From contig NZ_VIKW01000022.1 in assembly GCF_009711975.1 (NCBI RefSeq), forward strand, positions 1 to 64,000: a DNA stretch of 64,000 bases. The letters are read 5' to 3'. The position numbers and the translations under genes were made by a program. The notes below the pieces were generated by a model. It saw only the letters and a list, made by a program, of their open reading frames with translations. It was not told the origin of the DNA and searched no databases. The DNA is from Anabaena sp. UHCC 0204 (lineage in GTDB: Bacteria; Cyanobacteriota; Cyanobacteriia; Cyanobacteriales; Nostocaceae). Shown here piece after piece: positions 1 to 10,056 of this stretch (its first letter is position 1; the number at the start of each line of letters is the position of its first letter).

Positions 1-294
1 GGTATTGTTTATAGAACAAAATTTTATAAATATATTTTTCATGCTTTTCAAACAAATGAAATAAAAAAGCAAATTCATGAGAATATAGGTGCAACAATTA
101 ACCAGATAACAAATAAAAATTTAAACTCTTTTGAAATATTGCTTCCTCCCCAAATAGAAGAACAAAAAGCCATATCCGAAATACTCAGCGATATAGACAA
201 AGAAATAGAAGCATTAGAAAAAAACCGCGATAAATACAAAGCCATAAAACAGGGAATGATGCAAGAACTATTAACAGGAAAAACGAGAATTTAG
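1..294 (+). CDS. hsdS: Type I restriction specificity subunit HsdS, C-terminal end (partial)
   Basis: An open frame enters from the left edge and ends at a TAG at 292-294, giving 97 residues. The protein reads through a second target-recognition half, then the proline-rich junction IEEQKAISEILSDID and a coiled-coil ending KAIKQGMMQELLTGKTRI. That junction plus helix is the standard C-terminal end of HsdS, the subunit that sets DNA target choice for the HsdM2/HsdR2 complex. hsdR follows on the same strand 800 bases downstream, which supports a type I locus; hsdM would lie outside the window. The target sequence cannot be inferred because most of the protein is missing. Confidence 0.9.
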   Translation, partial: GIVYRTKFYKYIFHAFQTNEIKKQIHENIGATINQITNKNLNSFEILLPPQIEEQKAISEILSDIDKEIEALEKNRDKYKAIKQGMMQELLTGKTRI

Positions 295-357
295 ATCCCC
301 GACTTCTTTTGTTAACTTATTTTTAAGTATAATTTTAATTACAGAAGTCGGGGATCT
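293..357. terminator. Long-stem inverted repeat after hsdS
   Basis: Arms at 293-307 and 343-357 are perfect 15-base reverse complements (AGATCCCCGACTTCT / AGAAGTCGGGGATCT) around a 35-base AT-rich loop. The repeat overlaps the hsdS stop codon. It may terminate transcription or be a small mobile repeat: the motif GAAGTCGGGGATCT recurs near 59311-59325. There is no clear T tract. Confidence 0.5.
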
Positions 358-365
358 TAGCCCTA

Positions 366-416
366 ATTATATCATCTTCCTTTGCGACTTTGCTCCTTTG
401 CGACTTTGCGCGAAAC
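366..416. repeat. Heptad-type short tandem repeat (TTTGCGAC family)
   Basis: The stretch carries TTTGCGACTTTGC and close variants in tandem (TTTGCGACT, TTGCTCCT, TTTGCGACT, TTTGCGCG). Related CTCTGCG/CTTTGCG tandems occur at about 15252-15280, 29640-29668, 30822-30842 and 31433-31462. This is the short tandemly repeated class common between genes of heterocystous cyanobacteria. No gene is seen between 358 and 494. Confidence 0.6.
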
Positions 417-494
417 CTATATAGGGGTAGGGGTAAAACGCAATGCTAAACCCCTACAATATCTGGTTAATTAGAGATAATTATTTAACAAAAA

Positions 495-719
495 TTAACC
501 TTGCAAAAAATCATCGGGTTTAATCCCCGCTTGCTTTAAAATAGCTCTTAATGTCCCCTCTGGCATATCACCAGAATGATTAGGAATGGTAGTATAAAGA
601 TTCGTTTCAGCATTAAACCAAATTTCATGACTTCCTGCTGCTTGACGATAAAAAACAAAACCAAACTTTTTAATAATCTTAATAATTTCCCGATAACTAA
701 AACCCGATAATCTACCCAT
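495..719 (-). CDS. hicA: HicA-like mRNA interferase toxin
   Basis: This 74-residue protein has the HicA dsRNA-binding-like fold signature: an N-terminal segment GFSYREIIKIIKKFGF, the strand with the catalytic-type histidine in AAGSHEIW, then TTIPNHSG and GTLRAILKQAGI. HicA toxins cut mRNA and tmRNA when not bound by HicB. It follows the HicB-like gene at 726-950 by 6 bases on the minus strand, so the two are co-transcribed in the order antitoxin then toxin. The pair sits inside the type I restriction locus, between hsdS and hsdR, and points the opposite way, which suggests an insertion. The family assignment is strong; activity is not shown. Confidence 0.88.
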   Translation of the reverse strand: MGRLSGFSYREIIKIIKKFGFVFYRQAAGSHEIWFNAETNLYTTIPNHSGDMPEGTLRAILKQAGIKPDDFLQG

Positions 720-725
720 AAATAA

Positions 726-950
726 CTAAAATCCTACCACCAAAGGATAATTAAATTCTTCAGCTATAGGTTGTAAATAATCTAATTGTTGATTTTGAGC
801 TTCTAATAACTTTCTAGCAACATCACGAGCTATTTCTAAAGTTTCAGCAACCGTCCTACCTTGAGCAACTAACCCTTGTAAATCATCAGATGTTGCTAAA
901 TAAACACCCTCTGGTAATTTTTCAATATGGATATTAAGTAACTTTTCCAT
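726..950 (-). CDS. hicB: HicB-like antitoxin
   Basis: This 74-residue protein has the partial RNase H-like HicB fold: an N-terminal strand ending in EGVYLATSDDLQGLVAQG, then the helix TVAETLEIARDVARKLLEAQ. Such proteins block HicA and often repress their own promoter. It lies 6 bases upstream of the HicA-like gene on the same strand. It has no obvious C-terminal DNA-binding domain, so autoregulation is uncertain. Confidence 0.85.
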   Translation of the reverse strand: MEKLLNIHIEKLPEGVYLATSDDLQGLVAQGRTVAETLEIARDVARKLLEAQNQQLDYLQPIAEEFNYPLVVGF

Positions 951-1089
951 AACTTATGGTTTGCTCAATTAGTTAATTACCTTAAATAATAACATATAAG
1001 ATATTATTTGCATCTTTACGTAAAAATACCATCACACTCATAAACTAATACAAAGTAAAATATGTAAACCATTAACAAAGAGTAACGTA

Positions 1090-4000
1090 ATGAGTCAAGT
1101 CGGACAACCAGAACGCGCAACCCAAAACCGCGTAGTGCAACTATTCCAGCAACAACTAGGTTATACATACTTAGGAAATTGGCACTACCGCGAGAATAAC
1201 AGCAACGTTGAAACCGACCTACTCACCGCATTTTTACGCGATACCCAAAAATACAATCAAGACATTATCACCAAAGCCCTTCACGAACTAAATAAACTCA
1301 CCACAGACACAACCCCAAACCTCTACGACATCAACAAAGAAATTTATGGCTTATTACGCTACGGTATCAACATCAAACCAGAAGCAGGTGAAAATACTCA
1401 AAGCATTTACCTGATAAATTGGCAAGAACCCTTAAAAAATCACTTTTATATCGCTGAAGAAGTCAGCATTAAAGGCGAAAATAATAAACGACCAGATATA
1501 GTTTTATACATTAATGGCATCGCGTTAGCAGTTCTCGAACTCAAAAGTAGCACCGTACCCGTTTCCGAAGCTATCCGTCAAAACCTAGATAATCAAGAAT
1601 CATTATTTATTAAATCATTTTTTAATCCTATTCAATTAATCGCAGCAGGTAACGACACCCAAGGACTACGCTATGGAACAACAAAAACCTCAGAAAAATA
1701 TTATCTAACTTGGAAAGAAGACACTCATCAACATATCACAAACCCTTTAGACAAACATCTGCTGCAACTGTGCGAAAAACACCGCTTTCTCGACATCATT
1801 TATAACTTTATCCTCTTTGACGGGGGTATCAAAAAACTCTGTCGTTCTCACCAATATCTAGGCATAAAAGCCGCCCAAGACCACATAAACCGCCAAGAAG
1901 GTGGCATAATTTGGCACACTCAAGGTAGTGGAAAAAGCTTAACAATGGTCTGGTTAACCAAATGGATTCGGGAATTTAACCCTAAAGCTCGTGTTTTAAT
2001 TATCACCGACCGGGAAGAACTAGATGATCAAATCGAAGGCGTTTTTTTAGGTGTCAACGAAAACATCTACCGCACCAAAAGCGGACAAGATTTAATTACC
2101 CAACTCCAAAAAACCACACCTCCATTAATTTGTTCATTAATTCATAAATTCGGAAAAAAGAAAGAAAACCTAACCCCCCAACCCCCTTCCCTACAAGGGA
2201 ATGGGGAGAATTTAAAGCCTCTTTCCTCCCAGGAGAGAGGTTTGGAGAGAGGTTCTTCAGACTATGAAGACTATATAAAACAATTAAAAAGCAGCTTACC
2301 CAAAAACTTCCAACCTTACGGAGAGTTTTATGTATTTGTAGATGAATGTCATCGCACCCAAGCGGGGAAATTACATAAAGCCATGAAAGATATATTACCA
2401 AATGCCTTATTTATCGGCTTTACAGGAACACCATTATTAAAACAAGACAAACAAAGCAGTTTAGAAGTTTTTGGTAAATATATTCACACCTACAAATTTA
2501 ACGAAGCAGTCGGTGATAAAGTCGTTTTAGATTTACGTTATGAAGCGCGGAATGTTGAGCAGTATATCACCTCACAAACCAAAATTGATCAATGGTTTGC
2601 AGCCAAAACCCAAGGCTTAACAGAAACCGCAAAAGCCGAACTCAAAAAACGCTGGGGAACAATGCAAAAAGTCCTCAGTTCCAAATCACGACTTGAGGAA
2701 ATTGTCAAAGATATTTTATTAGATTTTAGCACCAAAGAACGACTAGCAAATGGCAAAGGTAACGCCATACTTGTAGCTGGAAGCATTTACCAAGCTTGTA
2801 AATATTATGAATTATTCCAAAATGCTGGTTTTACCAAATGTGCCATTATTACATCTTATGATCCTACCATCAAAAGTATCAAAGGTGAAAACACAGGAGA
2901 GGGAAAAACCGATAAAATACATCAATATGAAATCTATCAAAAAATGCTCAATGGACAAAATGCAGATAAATTTGAACAAGATGTAAAAAACAACTTTATC
3001 AATTCACCCGGAGAAATGCAATTATTAATAGTCGTGAACAAACTCTTAACAGGTTTTGATGCACCTCCCGCTACCTATCTTTATATAGATAAATCTATGG
3101 AAGATCATAATTTATTTCAAGCCGTTTGTCGCGTCAACCGTTTAGATAGTGAAGACAAAGAATATGGTTATATTATAGATTACAAAGACCTATTTAAAAG
3201 TTTAGAAAAATCCGTTAAAGATTACACCTCAGAAGTCTTTGCAGATTATGATATTGCTGATATAGCCGGGTTATTAAGTGACAGATTAGAAAAAGGCAAA
3301 AATGACCTAGACACCGCCAAAGAAGCCATTAAAGCCTTATGTGAACCTGTAAAACCGCCTTATCATACAGAAGATTATATTCTTTATTTTTGTGGTAATC
3401 CTCAAAACCCAGAAGATTTAAAAAAGCACGAACCGCAAAGATTAGTATTATATAAAAGTGTTAATTCCTTAATTAGAAATTATGCAAATATAGCCAATGA
3501 AATGGAAAAAGCAGGATATACAACGCGAGAAATTTATGATATTCAACAGGAAGTTAAACATTATCAAAAAGTCAGCCAAGAGGTAAAATTATCAAGTGGT
3601 GACTATATTGATTTTAAAGCCTATCAAAATGATATGCGTCACTTAATAGATAGTTATATTGGTGCGGAGGAAAGTCAAATTTTAGCAAACTTTGAAAATC
3701 TCACCTTAGTAGAATTAATAGTTAACAATGGTGTGAATGCAGTTGATAGTTTACCCCCAGGAATTAGAAACAATAAAACCGCAGTCGCGGAAACCATAGA
3801 GAACAACCTACGGAAATTAATTATTGAACAACAACCAACCAACCCGAAATATTTTGATAAAATGTCAACTTTGCTAAATGAACTAATTGAAAACCGCAAA
3901 ACCGCAACAGCAGACTATCAAAATTACTTACAGCAAATTGTCGAATTAGCTAAACAAGTTCAACAACCAAATACATCATCAGCATATCCCCAATCATTAA

Positions 4001-4215
4001 ACACCCCCGCAAAAATCGCATTATATGATAACCTAGATCAAAATGAAGAACTAGCGTTAACAATAGATGCAGTAATTCGTCAAACTAAACAAGATGGTTG
4101 GAGAGGAAATAACATCAAAAAAAGACAAGTAAAAAACGCCATTAAAAAATATTTACCAGCACCAGAAGAGATAGATAATATTATGGAAATTGTTAAAAAT
4201 CAAAATGAGTATTAA
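1090..4215 (+). CDS. hsdR: Type I restriction enzyme subunit R (HsdR)
   Basis: The 1041-residue length is typical. The N-terminal HsdR nuclease domain has the PD...E-x-K pattern at P135-D136 and E150-L-K152. The translocase has Walker A GSGKS at about 279-283, DECH at 418-421, the FTGTP motif, and NKLLTGFDAP and CRVNR in the second RecA lobe. A C-terminal helical region contacts the methylase. The subunit drives ATP-dependent DNA translocation and cleavage once HsdS has bound unmethylated DNA. Residues of about 360-389 are encoded by an interspersed repeat inserted in frame between the two conserved blocks (see 2168-2255). The gene is intact in frame and is followed by a YgjP-like metallopeptidase, a frequent neighbour of hsdR. 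Confidence 0.95.
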   Translation: MSQVGQPERATQNRVVQLFQQQLGYTYLGNWHYRENNSNVETDLLTAFLRDTQKYNQDIITKALHELNKLTTDTTPNLYDINKEIYGLLRYGINIKPEAGENTQSIYLINWQEPLKNHFYIAEEVSIKGENNKRPDIVLYINGIALAVLELKSSTVPVSEAIRQNLDNQESLFIKSFFNPIQLIAAGNDTQGLRYGTTKTSEKYYLTWKEDTHQHITNPLDKHLLQLCEKHRFLDIIYNFILFDGGIKKLCRSHQYLGIKAAQDHINRQEGGIIWHTQGSGKSLTMVWLTKWIREFNPKARVLIITDREELDDQIEGVFLGVNENIYRTKSGQDLITQLQKTTPPLICSLIHKFGKKKENLTPQPPSLQGNGENLKPLSSQERGLERGSSDYEDYIKQLKSSLPKNFQPYGEFYVFVDECHRTQAGKLHKAMKDILPNALFIGFTGTPLLKQDKQSSLEVFGKYIHTYKFNEAVGDKVVLDLRYEARNVEQYITSQTKIDQWFAAKTQGLTETAKAELKKRWGTMQKVLSSKSRLEEIVKDILLDFSTKERLANGKGNAILVAGSIYQACKYYELFQNAGFTKCAIITSYDPTIKSIKGENTGEGKTDKIHQYEIYQKMLNGQNADKFEQDVKNNFINSPGEMQLLIVVNKLLTGFDAPPATYLYIDKSMEDHNLFQAVCRVNRLDSEDKEYGYIIDYKDLFKSLEKSVKDYTSEVFADYDIADIAGLLSDRLEKGKNDLDTAKEAIKALCEPVKPPYHTEDYILYFCGNPQNPEDLKKHEPQRLVLYKSVNSLIRNYANIANEMEKAGYTTREIYDIQQEVKHYQKVSQEVKLSSGDYIDFKAYQNDMRHLIDSYIGAEESQILANFENLTLVELIVNNGVNAVDSLPPGIRNNKTAVAETIENNLRKLIIEQQPTNPKYFDKMSTLLNELIENRKTATADYQNYLQQIVELAKQVQQPNTSSAYPQSLNTPAKIALYDNLDQNEELALTIDAVIRQTKQDGWRGNNIKKRQVKNAIKKYLPAPEEIDNIMEIVKNQNEY
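2168..2255 (+). repeat. Interspersed cyanobacterial repeat translated within hsdR
   Basis: The DNA reads CCTAACCCCCCAACCCCC, then CTACAAGGGAATGGGGAG, then the AGGAGAGAGGTTTGGAGAG segment. This is the well-known family of short noncoding repeats scattered through cyanobacterial genomes. Here it is read in frame as a proline/serine/glycine-rich stretch (LTPQPPSLQGNG ... LSSQERGLERG), in a loop just upstream of the DECH helicase motif. Exact ends are approximate. Confidence 0.7.
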
Positions 4216-4234
4216 GATAATTGATAAAGCCAGA

Positions 4235-4425
4235 AGCCAGGGAATAAATTCCCTGTCTAAAAGTTAAAGTCGGTTAAAACCGACTATTTTGATTTTATTT
4301 ATTTGATGTTGGATGATAAATTTAGATTTATGGTTAAAAATAATAATAAATGAAAAATTTAGATTGTTAATAATAGTACGTTTTAACGTACTTTCGCTAT
4401 TAGACAGGGAATTTATTCCCTGGCT
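4235..4425. repeat. MITE-like element with 26-bp terminal inverted repeats
   Basis: The left arm 4235-4260 and the right arm 4400-4425 are exact reverse complements over 26 bases. Each contains its own palindrome (CAGGGAATAAATTCCCTG at 4238-4255 and its mirror at 4405-4422). The interior holds two more palindromes, AGTCGGTTAAAACCGACT at 4268-4285 and GTACGTTTTAACGTAC at 4376-4391. It encodes nothing. Degenerate relatives occur at 50985-51104. It occupies most of the hsdR-ygjP gap and could fold into hairpins in the transcript. Confidence 0.75.
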
Positions 4426-4441
4426 ATATTATATATAACTC

Positions 4442-5149
4442 ATGACTCCTAATAATACCATGAAAACCTATCAAATAACCATCGCTGACATAATTATAGA
4501 TGTTGTCAGAAAAGATATTAAAAACCTACATTTAGCGGTTTATCCCCCAGATGGCCGCGTCAGAATTGCGACACCTTTACATATTAATGATGAATCTGTA
4601 CGGTTATTTGCAATTTCCAAATTAGCATGGATTAAAAAAAATCAAACTAAATTTCAATTAAAACCACGTCCAGAAACAATAGAATATTTATCAGGAGAAA
4701 ATCATTATTTTCAAGGTAAACCCTATACATTAAATGTAATTTATCAAAATCATCCCAAAGTAGAAATTAGAAATAATCAATATCTTGATTTATCTGTCAA
4801 ACCAGGAAGCGACAAAGAACAACGTCAAAAAGTCTTAAACTCTTGGTATCGTCAACAATTAAAAGCACAAATTCCCCCATTAATAGATAAATGGGAAAAG
4901 GTAATTAATGTGAATATAAATGAATGGGGAATAAAAATCATGAGAACCAAATGGGGTACTTGCAATATCCAAGCTAAACGCATTTGGTTAAATCTGGAAT
5001 TAGCTAAAAAAAATCCTTTATGTTTAGAATATGTGATAGTCCATGAAATTACTCATCTTTTAGAACGCAGTCACGGGGCTAAATTTCAGGCTTTAATGGA
5101 TAAATTTATGCCAAAATGGAGAGAATATAAAGCAGAATTAAACCGTTAG
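4442..5149 (+). CDS. YgjP-like (DUF45) zinc metallopeptidase
   Basis: The 235-residue protein carries the gluzincin motif HEITH at H201-E202-H205, with a further histidine in ERSHGAKF, ahead of the family's MPKWREYKAELN end. The upstream MRTKWGTCN segment is also a hallmark. YgjP/DUF45 proteins are predicted minigluzincin peptidases commonly encoded beside type I restriction genes; their substrate is unknown. The start at 4442 is an ATG; a second ATG six codons in (4460) is also possible. It lies 226 bases downstream of hsdR with a MITE between them, so co-transcription is plausible but not certain. Confidence 0.88.
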   Translation: MTPNNTMKTYQITIADIIIDVVRKDIKNLHLAVYPPDGRVRIATPLHINDESVRLFAISKLAWIKKNQTKFQLKPRPETIEYLSGENHYFQGKPYTLNVIYQNHPKVEIRNNQYLDLSVKPGSDKEQRQKVLNSWYRQQLKAQIPPLIDKWEKVINVNINEWGIKIMRTKWGTCNIQAKRIWLNLELAKKNPLCLEYVIVHEITHLLERSHGAKFQALMDKFMPKWREYKAELNR

Positions 5150-5240
5150 AAACCAAACTAATACCAAACCGTGAAAATAAACAGAAGTAGATGTAATAGG
5201 TAATAGGTAAAAATTTAACTAATTACCCATTACCTAATGA

Positions 5241-6242
5241 TTAAGCAGTTACCTTGTTACTTTCTAAATGAGCCAATCTTTCAGCTAATAGTTTTTCCAA
5301 AGAAATCAAAGCCTTGGTAAAACCATCAATACCTTCTGCAAGTTTATCAGAAGCCATGCGATCGCTATTGTGCATTTGCTCAAAGGTAGTTTTATCAAGA
5401 GAAATCTTAGCAATTGATAGATTTGCTACCTTAGCAGGATCAAGCTTCCGGGGTAATTCTGCCACAGTGTTTTGTAATTCTGTCAACAACCCTGGAGAAA
5501 TAGTTAACAAATCACAACCAGCAAGTTCAGTAATTTCGCCGATATTACGGAAACTAGCACCCATCACTTCAGTTTTATAACCAAACTTCTTATAGTAGTT
5601 ATAAATGGTAGTGACAGATAATACACCAGGATCTTCCGCAGCGGGGTAGCTATCGCGGCCAGTATCTTTCTTGTACCAGTCGAGAATGCGGCCGACAAAA
5701 GGAGAAATGAGAGTAATACCAGCTTCAGCACAGGCGATCGCTTGGTGCAGACCGAACAGTAAAGTTAAGTTACAATGAATACCTTCTTTTTCCAAAATTT
5801 CCGCAGCCTTGATACCTTCCCAAGTCGCAGCAATCTTTATTAAAACTCGCTCCGGAGAAATACCAGCAGCTTTATATTGAGCAATCAAATCTCGCGCTTT
5901 AGCCAGAGTAGCATCTGTATCGTAGGATAAACGAGCATCAACTTCTGTAGATACTCGACCAGGGATAATTTGCAAAATCTTCAATCCAAAAGCAACCGCC
6001 AAGCGGTCAAAAGCCAGGGACACTATCTGTGCTGGACTAGCACCTGCACCTGCATCTTTCTTCGCTGTCATTAAAGTTAGATCAACAATATTCTGATATT
6101 CCGGCATTTGTGCCGCCGCAGTAATCAGTGAGGGATTGGTAGTAGCATCTTGAGGTTTAAATTGTTCAATTGATTGGATGTCTCCAGTATCCGCTACTAC
6201 AACTGTTACTTCCCGCAGTTGCTCTAGTAAGTTTTTAGGCAT
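5241..6242 (-). CDS. tal: Transaldolase
   Basis: The 333-residue protein matches the classical TalB-type transaldolase. [22 protein letters not shown] near the N-terminus forms the first strand. The Schiff-base lysine is in [12 protein letters not shown], followed by CNLTLLFG and [13 protein letters not shown]. It moves dihydroxyacetone units between sugar phosphates in the oxidative pentose phosphate and related pathways (cytosol). It is last of three minus-strand carbon genes, after gap1 and pyk. The 133-base gap to pyk is filled by short repeats, so co-transcription is possible but the gap is long. No disrupted residues seen. Confidence 0.96.
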   Translation of the reverse strand: MPKNLLEQLREVTVVVADTGDIQSIEQFKPQDATTNPSLITAAAQMPEYQNIVDLTLMTAKKDAGAGASPAQIVSLAFDRLAVAFGLKILQIIPGRVSTEVDARLSYDTDATLAKARDLIAQYKAAGISPERVLIKIAATWEGIKAAEILEKEGIHCNLTLLFGLHQAIACAEAGITLISPFVGRILDWYKKDTGRDSYPAAEDPGVLSVTTIYNYYKKFGYKTEVMGASFRNIGEITELAGCDLLTISPGLLTELQNTVAELPRKLDPAKVANLSIAKISLDKTTFEQMHNSDRMASDKLAEGIDGFTKALISLEKLLAERLAHLESNKVTA

Positions 6243-6249
6243 AACATAC

Positions 6250-6350
6250 TCCTTCGTCAGTTGTCAGGGGACAGGGGACAGGGAATAGGAGACAGGAAAT
6301 AGGGCAGGGAGAAGATGTTTCCCAATGACCAATGACCAATCACCAATTAC
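6250..6350. repeat. Short tandem repeats between pyk and tal
   Basis: The stretch has AGGGGACAGGGGACAGGG-type heptads followed by tandem CCAATGACCAATGACCAAT and CACCAATTACC units. These are low-complexity repeat families of the Nostocales type. No gene or clear terminator hairpin is visible. Confidence 0.55.
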
Positions 6351-6375
6351 CCTACCAATTACTATTTTAGATGTG

Positions 6376-7806
6376 TCAAGCAGTAATTGGCTGTCCAATA
6401 GAATGCACTTTAATTAAACTGGTTGTTCCTGATTGACCAATTGGGACACCAGAAGTAATTACCACCTTATTGCCTTCCTTAGCAAAACCACCTTCAACAA
6501 CACTGTTGACGACTTTCTCAAACATCTCTTCAGCAGTGTGAACTGGTGGAATCAGCAAAGGTTCTACACCCCAAGATAATGCTAACTGACGATAAGCAAT
6601 ATCCTCAGAAGTGAGAGTAATAATCGGAGTCAACGGACGGTACTTAGAAATTAATCTCGCGGTATTTCCCGATGTTGTATTGCAAAGAATAGCCTTAGCG
6701 CCGGTTTCATAAGCCATACGACATACAGATTGGGCAACTGATTCGGTGACACTCAAACGACCAGCTTCATGATTCCAAGTATGTCTAGCACCTTCCTGAA
6801 TTGCCTTTTCCGTTTCCACAGCAATATTGTGCATTGTTTGGACTGCGGCTATGGGATATGCTCCCACAGCGGTTTCTCCCGACAACATCACCGCATCCGT
6901 CCCATCTAAGATCGAGTTAGCAACGTCAGTCGCCTCGGCACGGGTAGGATCAGGGGCGCTAATCATTGACTCTAGCATTTGGGTAGCCGTAATCACTGGC
7001 TTACCAGCATGATTACAACGACGAATAATATCTTTTTGAATTAAAGGAACTCGATGAATCGGTACTTCTACGCCCAAATCACCACGGGCAATCATAATTG
7101 CATCAGCCACCTTGAGAATAGAATCTAACCGCTCTACAGCTTCGGCGCGTTCAATTTTAGCAATGAGGCGAATTTTTGCACCAGCAGCTTCAATCATCCG
7201 TTGGGCAGGTTCAAGGTCTTGAGGCGATCGCACAAAGGAAACTGCAACCCAGTCTACACCCAACTGAATCCCAAACCGCAAATCCATCAAATCCTTTTCT
7301 GTAATCGAACTCACAGGTAAAGGAGTCGCAGGTAAATTCACACCCTTATGAGTCGAAATTAATCCCCCAATCTTTACCTCAGCCCGAATTTTATCAGCAT
7401 CACGGCTAGTCACAGTCAACTTCACCCGACCATCATTAATTAAAATCGGTTCACCTGGTCGCATCATTGCAAACAAAGTTGGTAGAGGTAAAGGAATTTC
7501 ATCAATACTTTCCCCTTTATCTTGGAGGAGAAAAGTCACCTCGCTACCAGCTTCTAGCATTAACCCTTCTGGAGGTAACTTCCCCAACCGAATTTTTGGA
7601 CCACACAAATCCTGCATCACTGCTACTGGTTTATGTAAATCCTTACTAATTTGCCGCAAATGATGAAAAGTCTGGGCGTGTGCCTCATAAGCCCCATGAG
7701 AAAAATTTAGCCGAGCCACATTCATTCCCGCTTTTATCAAAGCTTCTAGCTTCTCTGGTGCAGAAGTAGCTGGACCAATAGTACAGATAATTTTAGTGCG
7801 ACGCAT
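6376..7806 (-). CDS. pyk: Pyruvate kinase
   Basis: At 476 residues this is a full-length pyruvate kinase: MRRTKIICTIGPA at the start, LNFSHG, the KIERAEAV catalytic-lysine region, MIARGDLGVEV, the TATQMLESM signature, MLSGETAVG, and a C-terminal regulatory-type domain. It converts phosphoenolpyruvate and ADP to pyruvate and ATP. The C domain is of normal size without the extra PEP-utiliser-like domain seen in some isozymes. It lies between gap1 and tal on the same strand, consistent with a role in sugar breakdown. Confidence 0.96.
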   Translation of the reverse strand: MRRTKIICTIGPATSAPEKLEALIKAGMNVARLNFSHGAYEAHAQTFHHLRQISKDLHKPVAVMQDLCGPKIRLGKLPPEGLMLEAGSEVTFLLQDKGESIDEIPLPLPTLFAMMRPGEPILINDGRVKLTVTSRDADKIRAEVKIGGLISTHKGVNLPATPLPVSSITEKDLMDLRFGIQLGVDWVAVSFVRSPQDLEPAQRMIEAAGAKIRLIAKIERAEAVERLDSILKVADAIMIARGDLGVEVPIHRVPLIQKDIIRRCNHAGKPVITATQMLESMISAPDPTRAEATDVANSILDGTDAVMLSGETAVGAYPIAAVQTMHNIAVETEKAIQEGARHTWNHEAGRLSVTESVAQSVCRMAYETGAKAILCNTTSGNTARLISKYRPLTPIITLTSEDIAYRQLALSWGVEPLLIPPVHTAEEMFEKVVNSVVEGGFAKEGNKVVITSGVPIGQSGTTSLIKVHSIGQPITA

Positions 7807-7848
7807 AACAAAATTAGGGAATAACGGTACGGTAGAAGCACTCAGTTA

Positions 7849-7936
7849 AGCCCAGGAGGGAGTAGGGGAGCGGAGGGGCAGGGGGCAGGGGGGCAGGGGA
7901 GCAGGGGGGCGGAGGAGCAGGGGAGCAGGGGAGAAT
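7849..7936 (+). repeat. G-rich tandem tract between gap1 and pyk
   Basis: The plus strand carries repeated GGGGAGCA, GGGGCAGG and GGGGGGC runs, with more than four separated runs of three or more G. It lies upstream of pyk, so the G-rich strand is the template strand and the pyk leader RNA would be C-rich. The sequence could form a G-quadruplex, but it also resembles the common GGGGAGCAGGGGAGCA filler repeat of cyanobacteria. Confidence 0.6.
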
Positions 7937-8009
7937 AATGTATCATCTATTGTCTTTTGCCTATTCCCTTCTTACTGTCACCTGTACACTGTCACCTTTA
8001 CCCTGTTAC

Positions 8010-9083
<1,074 letters not shown>

Positions 9084-9232
9084 TTAATTCTAATCTGACT
9101 TAGTTGATCGTTACAGTCACAAAAGGCATAAAGCTAATTTAACTGGCATATTTTAAGGTTTAGTCATTAGTTATTAGTTATTTGTGATCATTGGATACTT
9201 TGTTGATCTATCTGTGTATCTGTGTCACTTTT

Positions 9233-9751
9233 TCATCTTTTACCTATTTTCCAATCTTCACCACCAGGTAACTGAGTTAAAAGTTCAGCAATAACTTTTG
9301 GTAATTCTTTAACAGAATATAAATAAGTCAATTCCAAAAAATTCTCAGTGATAGAAATCACCTGTTCTCTATTTACTATTTCTGCTAATTGAAATTCATT
9401 ATAAATCCCATTCAAGACTTCTAAACTAGCATCAGCTATGGCTAATTCAATTTCATCTTCTAACCAACTATCCCATTCATCTTGATTGATATAATAGGAT
9501 TTTTTATTTTCTTTGAGATTTACTTTTTTAATTTCTATCAATGAATTGCGAATAGAAGCAACCCAAGAATTAGTTAATCTTTGTTCTATTTGGTTTTTAA
9601 TTAAATGAATTAACAAAATTCTCAAAAATGCTTGAATATTTCGTAAAATAGCTTGTTTACTCATCCCCTCTAATTCATCAACAATAGCTAAAGCGTCGGT
9701 GTAACGTTGTTCTATAATACTATTTCTCAGGTCTATTAATTCCTGGGTCAT
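9233..9751 (-). CDS. DUF29 family protein
   Basis: This 172-residue protein has the DUF29 layout: a helix-rich start (ELIDLRNSIIEQRYTDALAIVDELEGMSKQAILRNI), then LRILLIHLIKNQIEQRLTNSWVASI. DUF29 is widespread in cyanobacteria and has no established function. The second DUF29 protein of the window (30886-31383) belongs to a different subgroup. It has no signal peptide or membrane segment. It stands alone between gap1 and an orphan HicB gene. Confidence 0.75.
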   Translation of the reverse strand: MTQELIDLRNSIIEQRYTDALAIVDELEGMSKQAILRNIQAFLRILLIHLIKNQIEQRLTNSWVASIRNSLIEIKKVNLKENKKSYYINQDEWDSWLEDEIELAIADASLEVLNGIYNEFQLAEIVNREQVISITENFLELTYLYSVKELPKVIAELLTQLPGGEDWKIGKR

Positions 9752-9817
9752 ATTGATTACCTCAACTTAGAAATTTACTAATCTCAAAAAAGAAAAATTA
9801 AGAGTTTTGCAGCATTT

Positions 9818-9982
9818 TTAAATATTATCACGGTCAAATTCGTGATATAAATCTAATAAATTCTCCTGGAGTTCTTTTAAATAATTTCCTTGAGTCCAAT
9901 AATCAGGATATTCTTCTAAGTAACCGATAAACATATCCTCGTCTTGCCAATAAATATATTTTTTTTTAGTGATTGTTTCCAT
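9818..9982 (-). CDS. Orphan HicB-like antitoxin, C-terminally shortened
   Basis: A 54-residue frame starts METITKKKYIYWQDEDMF. It is nearly identical to the HicB protein at 15459-15659 for its first 49 residues, then diverges (DRDNI) and stops. It lacks the last twelve residues of the other copy and has no hicA after it. It is best read as a duplicated, partly decayed antitoxin. It could still act as a decoy partner for the HicA at 15283-15462. It is shorter than usual gene-calling cutoffs. Confidence 0.65.
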   Translation of the reverse strand: METITKKKYIYWQDEDMFIGYLEEYPDYWTQGNYLKELQENLLDLYHEFDRDNI

Positions 9983-10056
9983 GATCATCTCAACCTATAA
10001 GTAAAGGCTTGATCTAATTATATCAGATTTTTTCAAAAATTAAACATCAACTAGCA

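Noticed and set aside
2096-2401. 101-residue minus-strand frame in hsdR
   Set aside because: It is antisense to hsdR and the inserted repeat; no ribosome site or recognisable domain.
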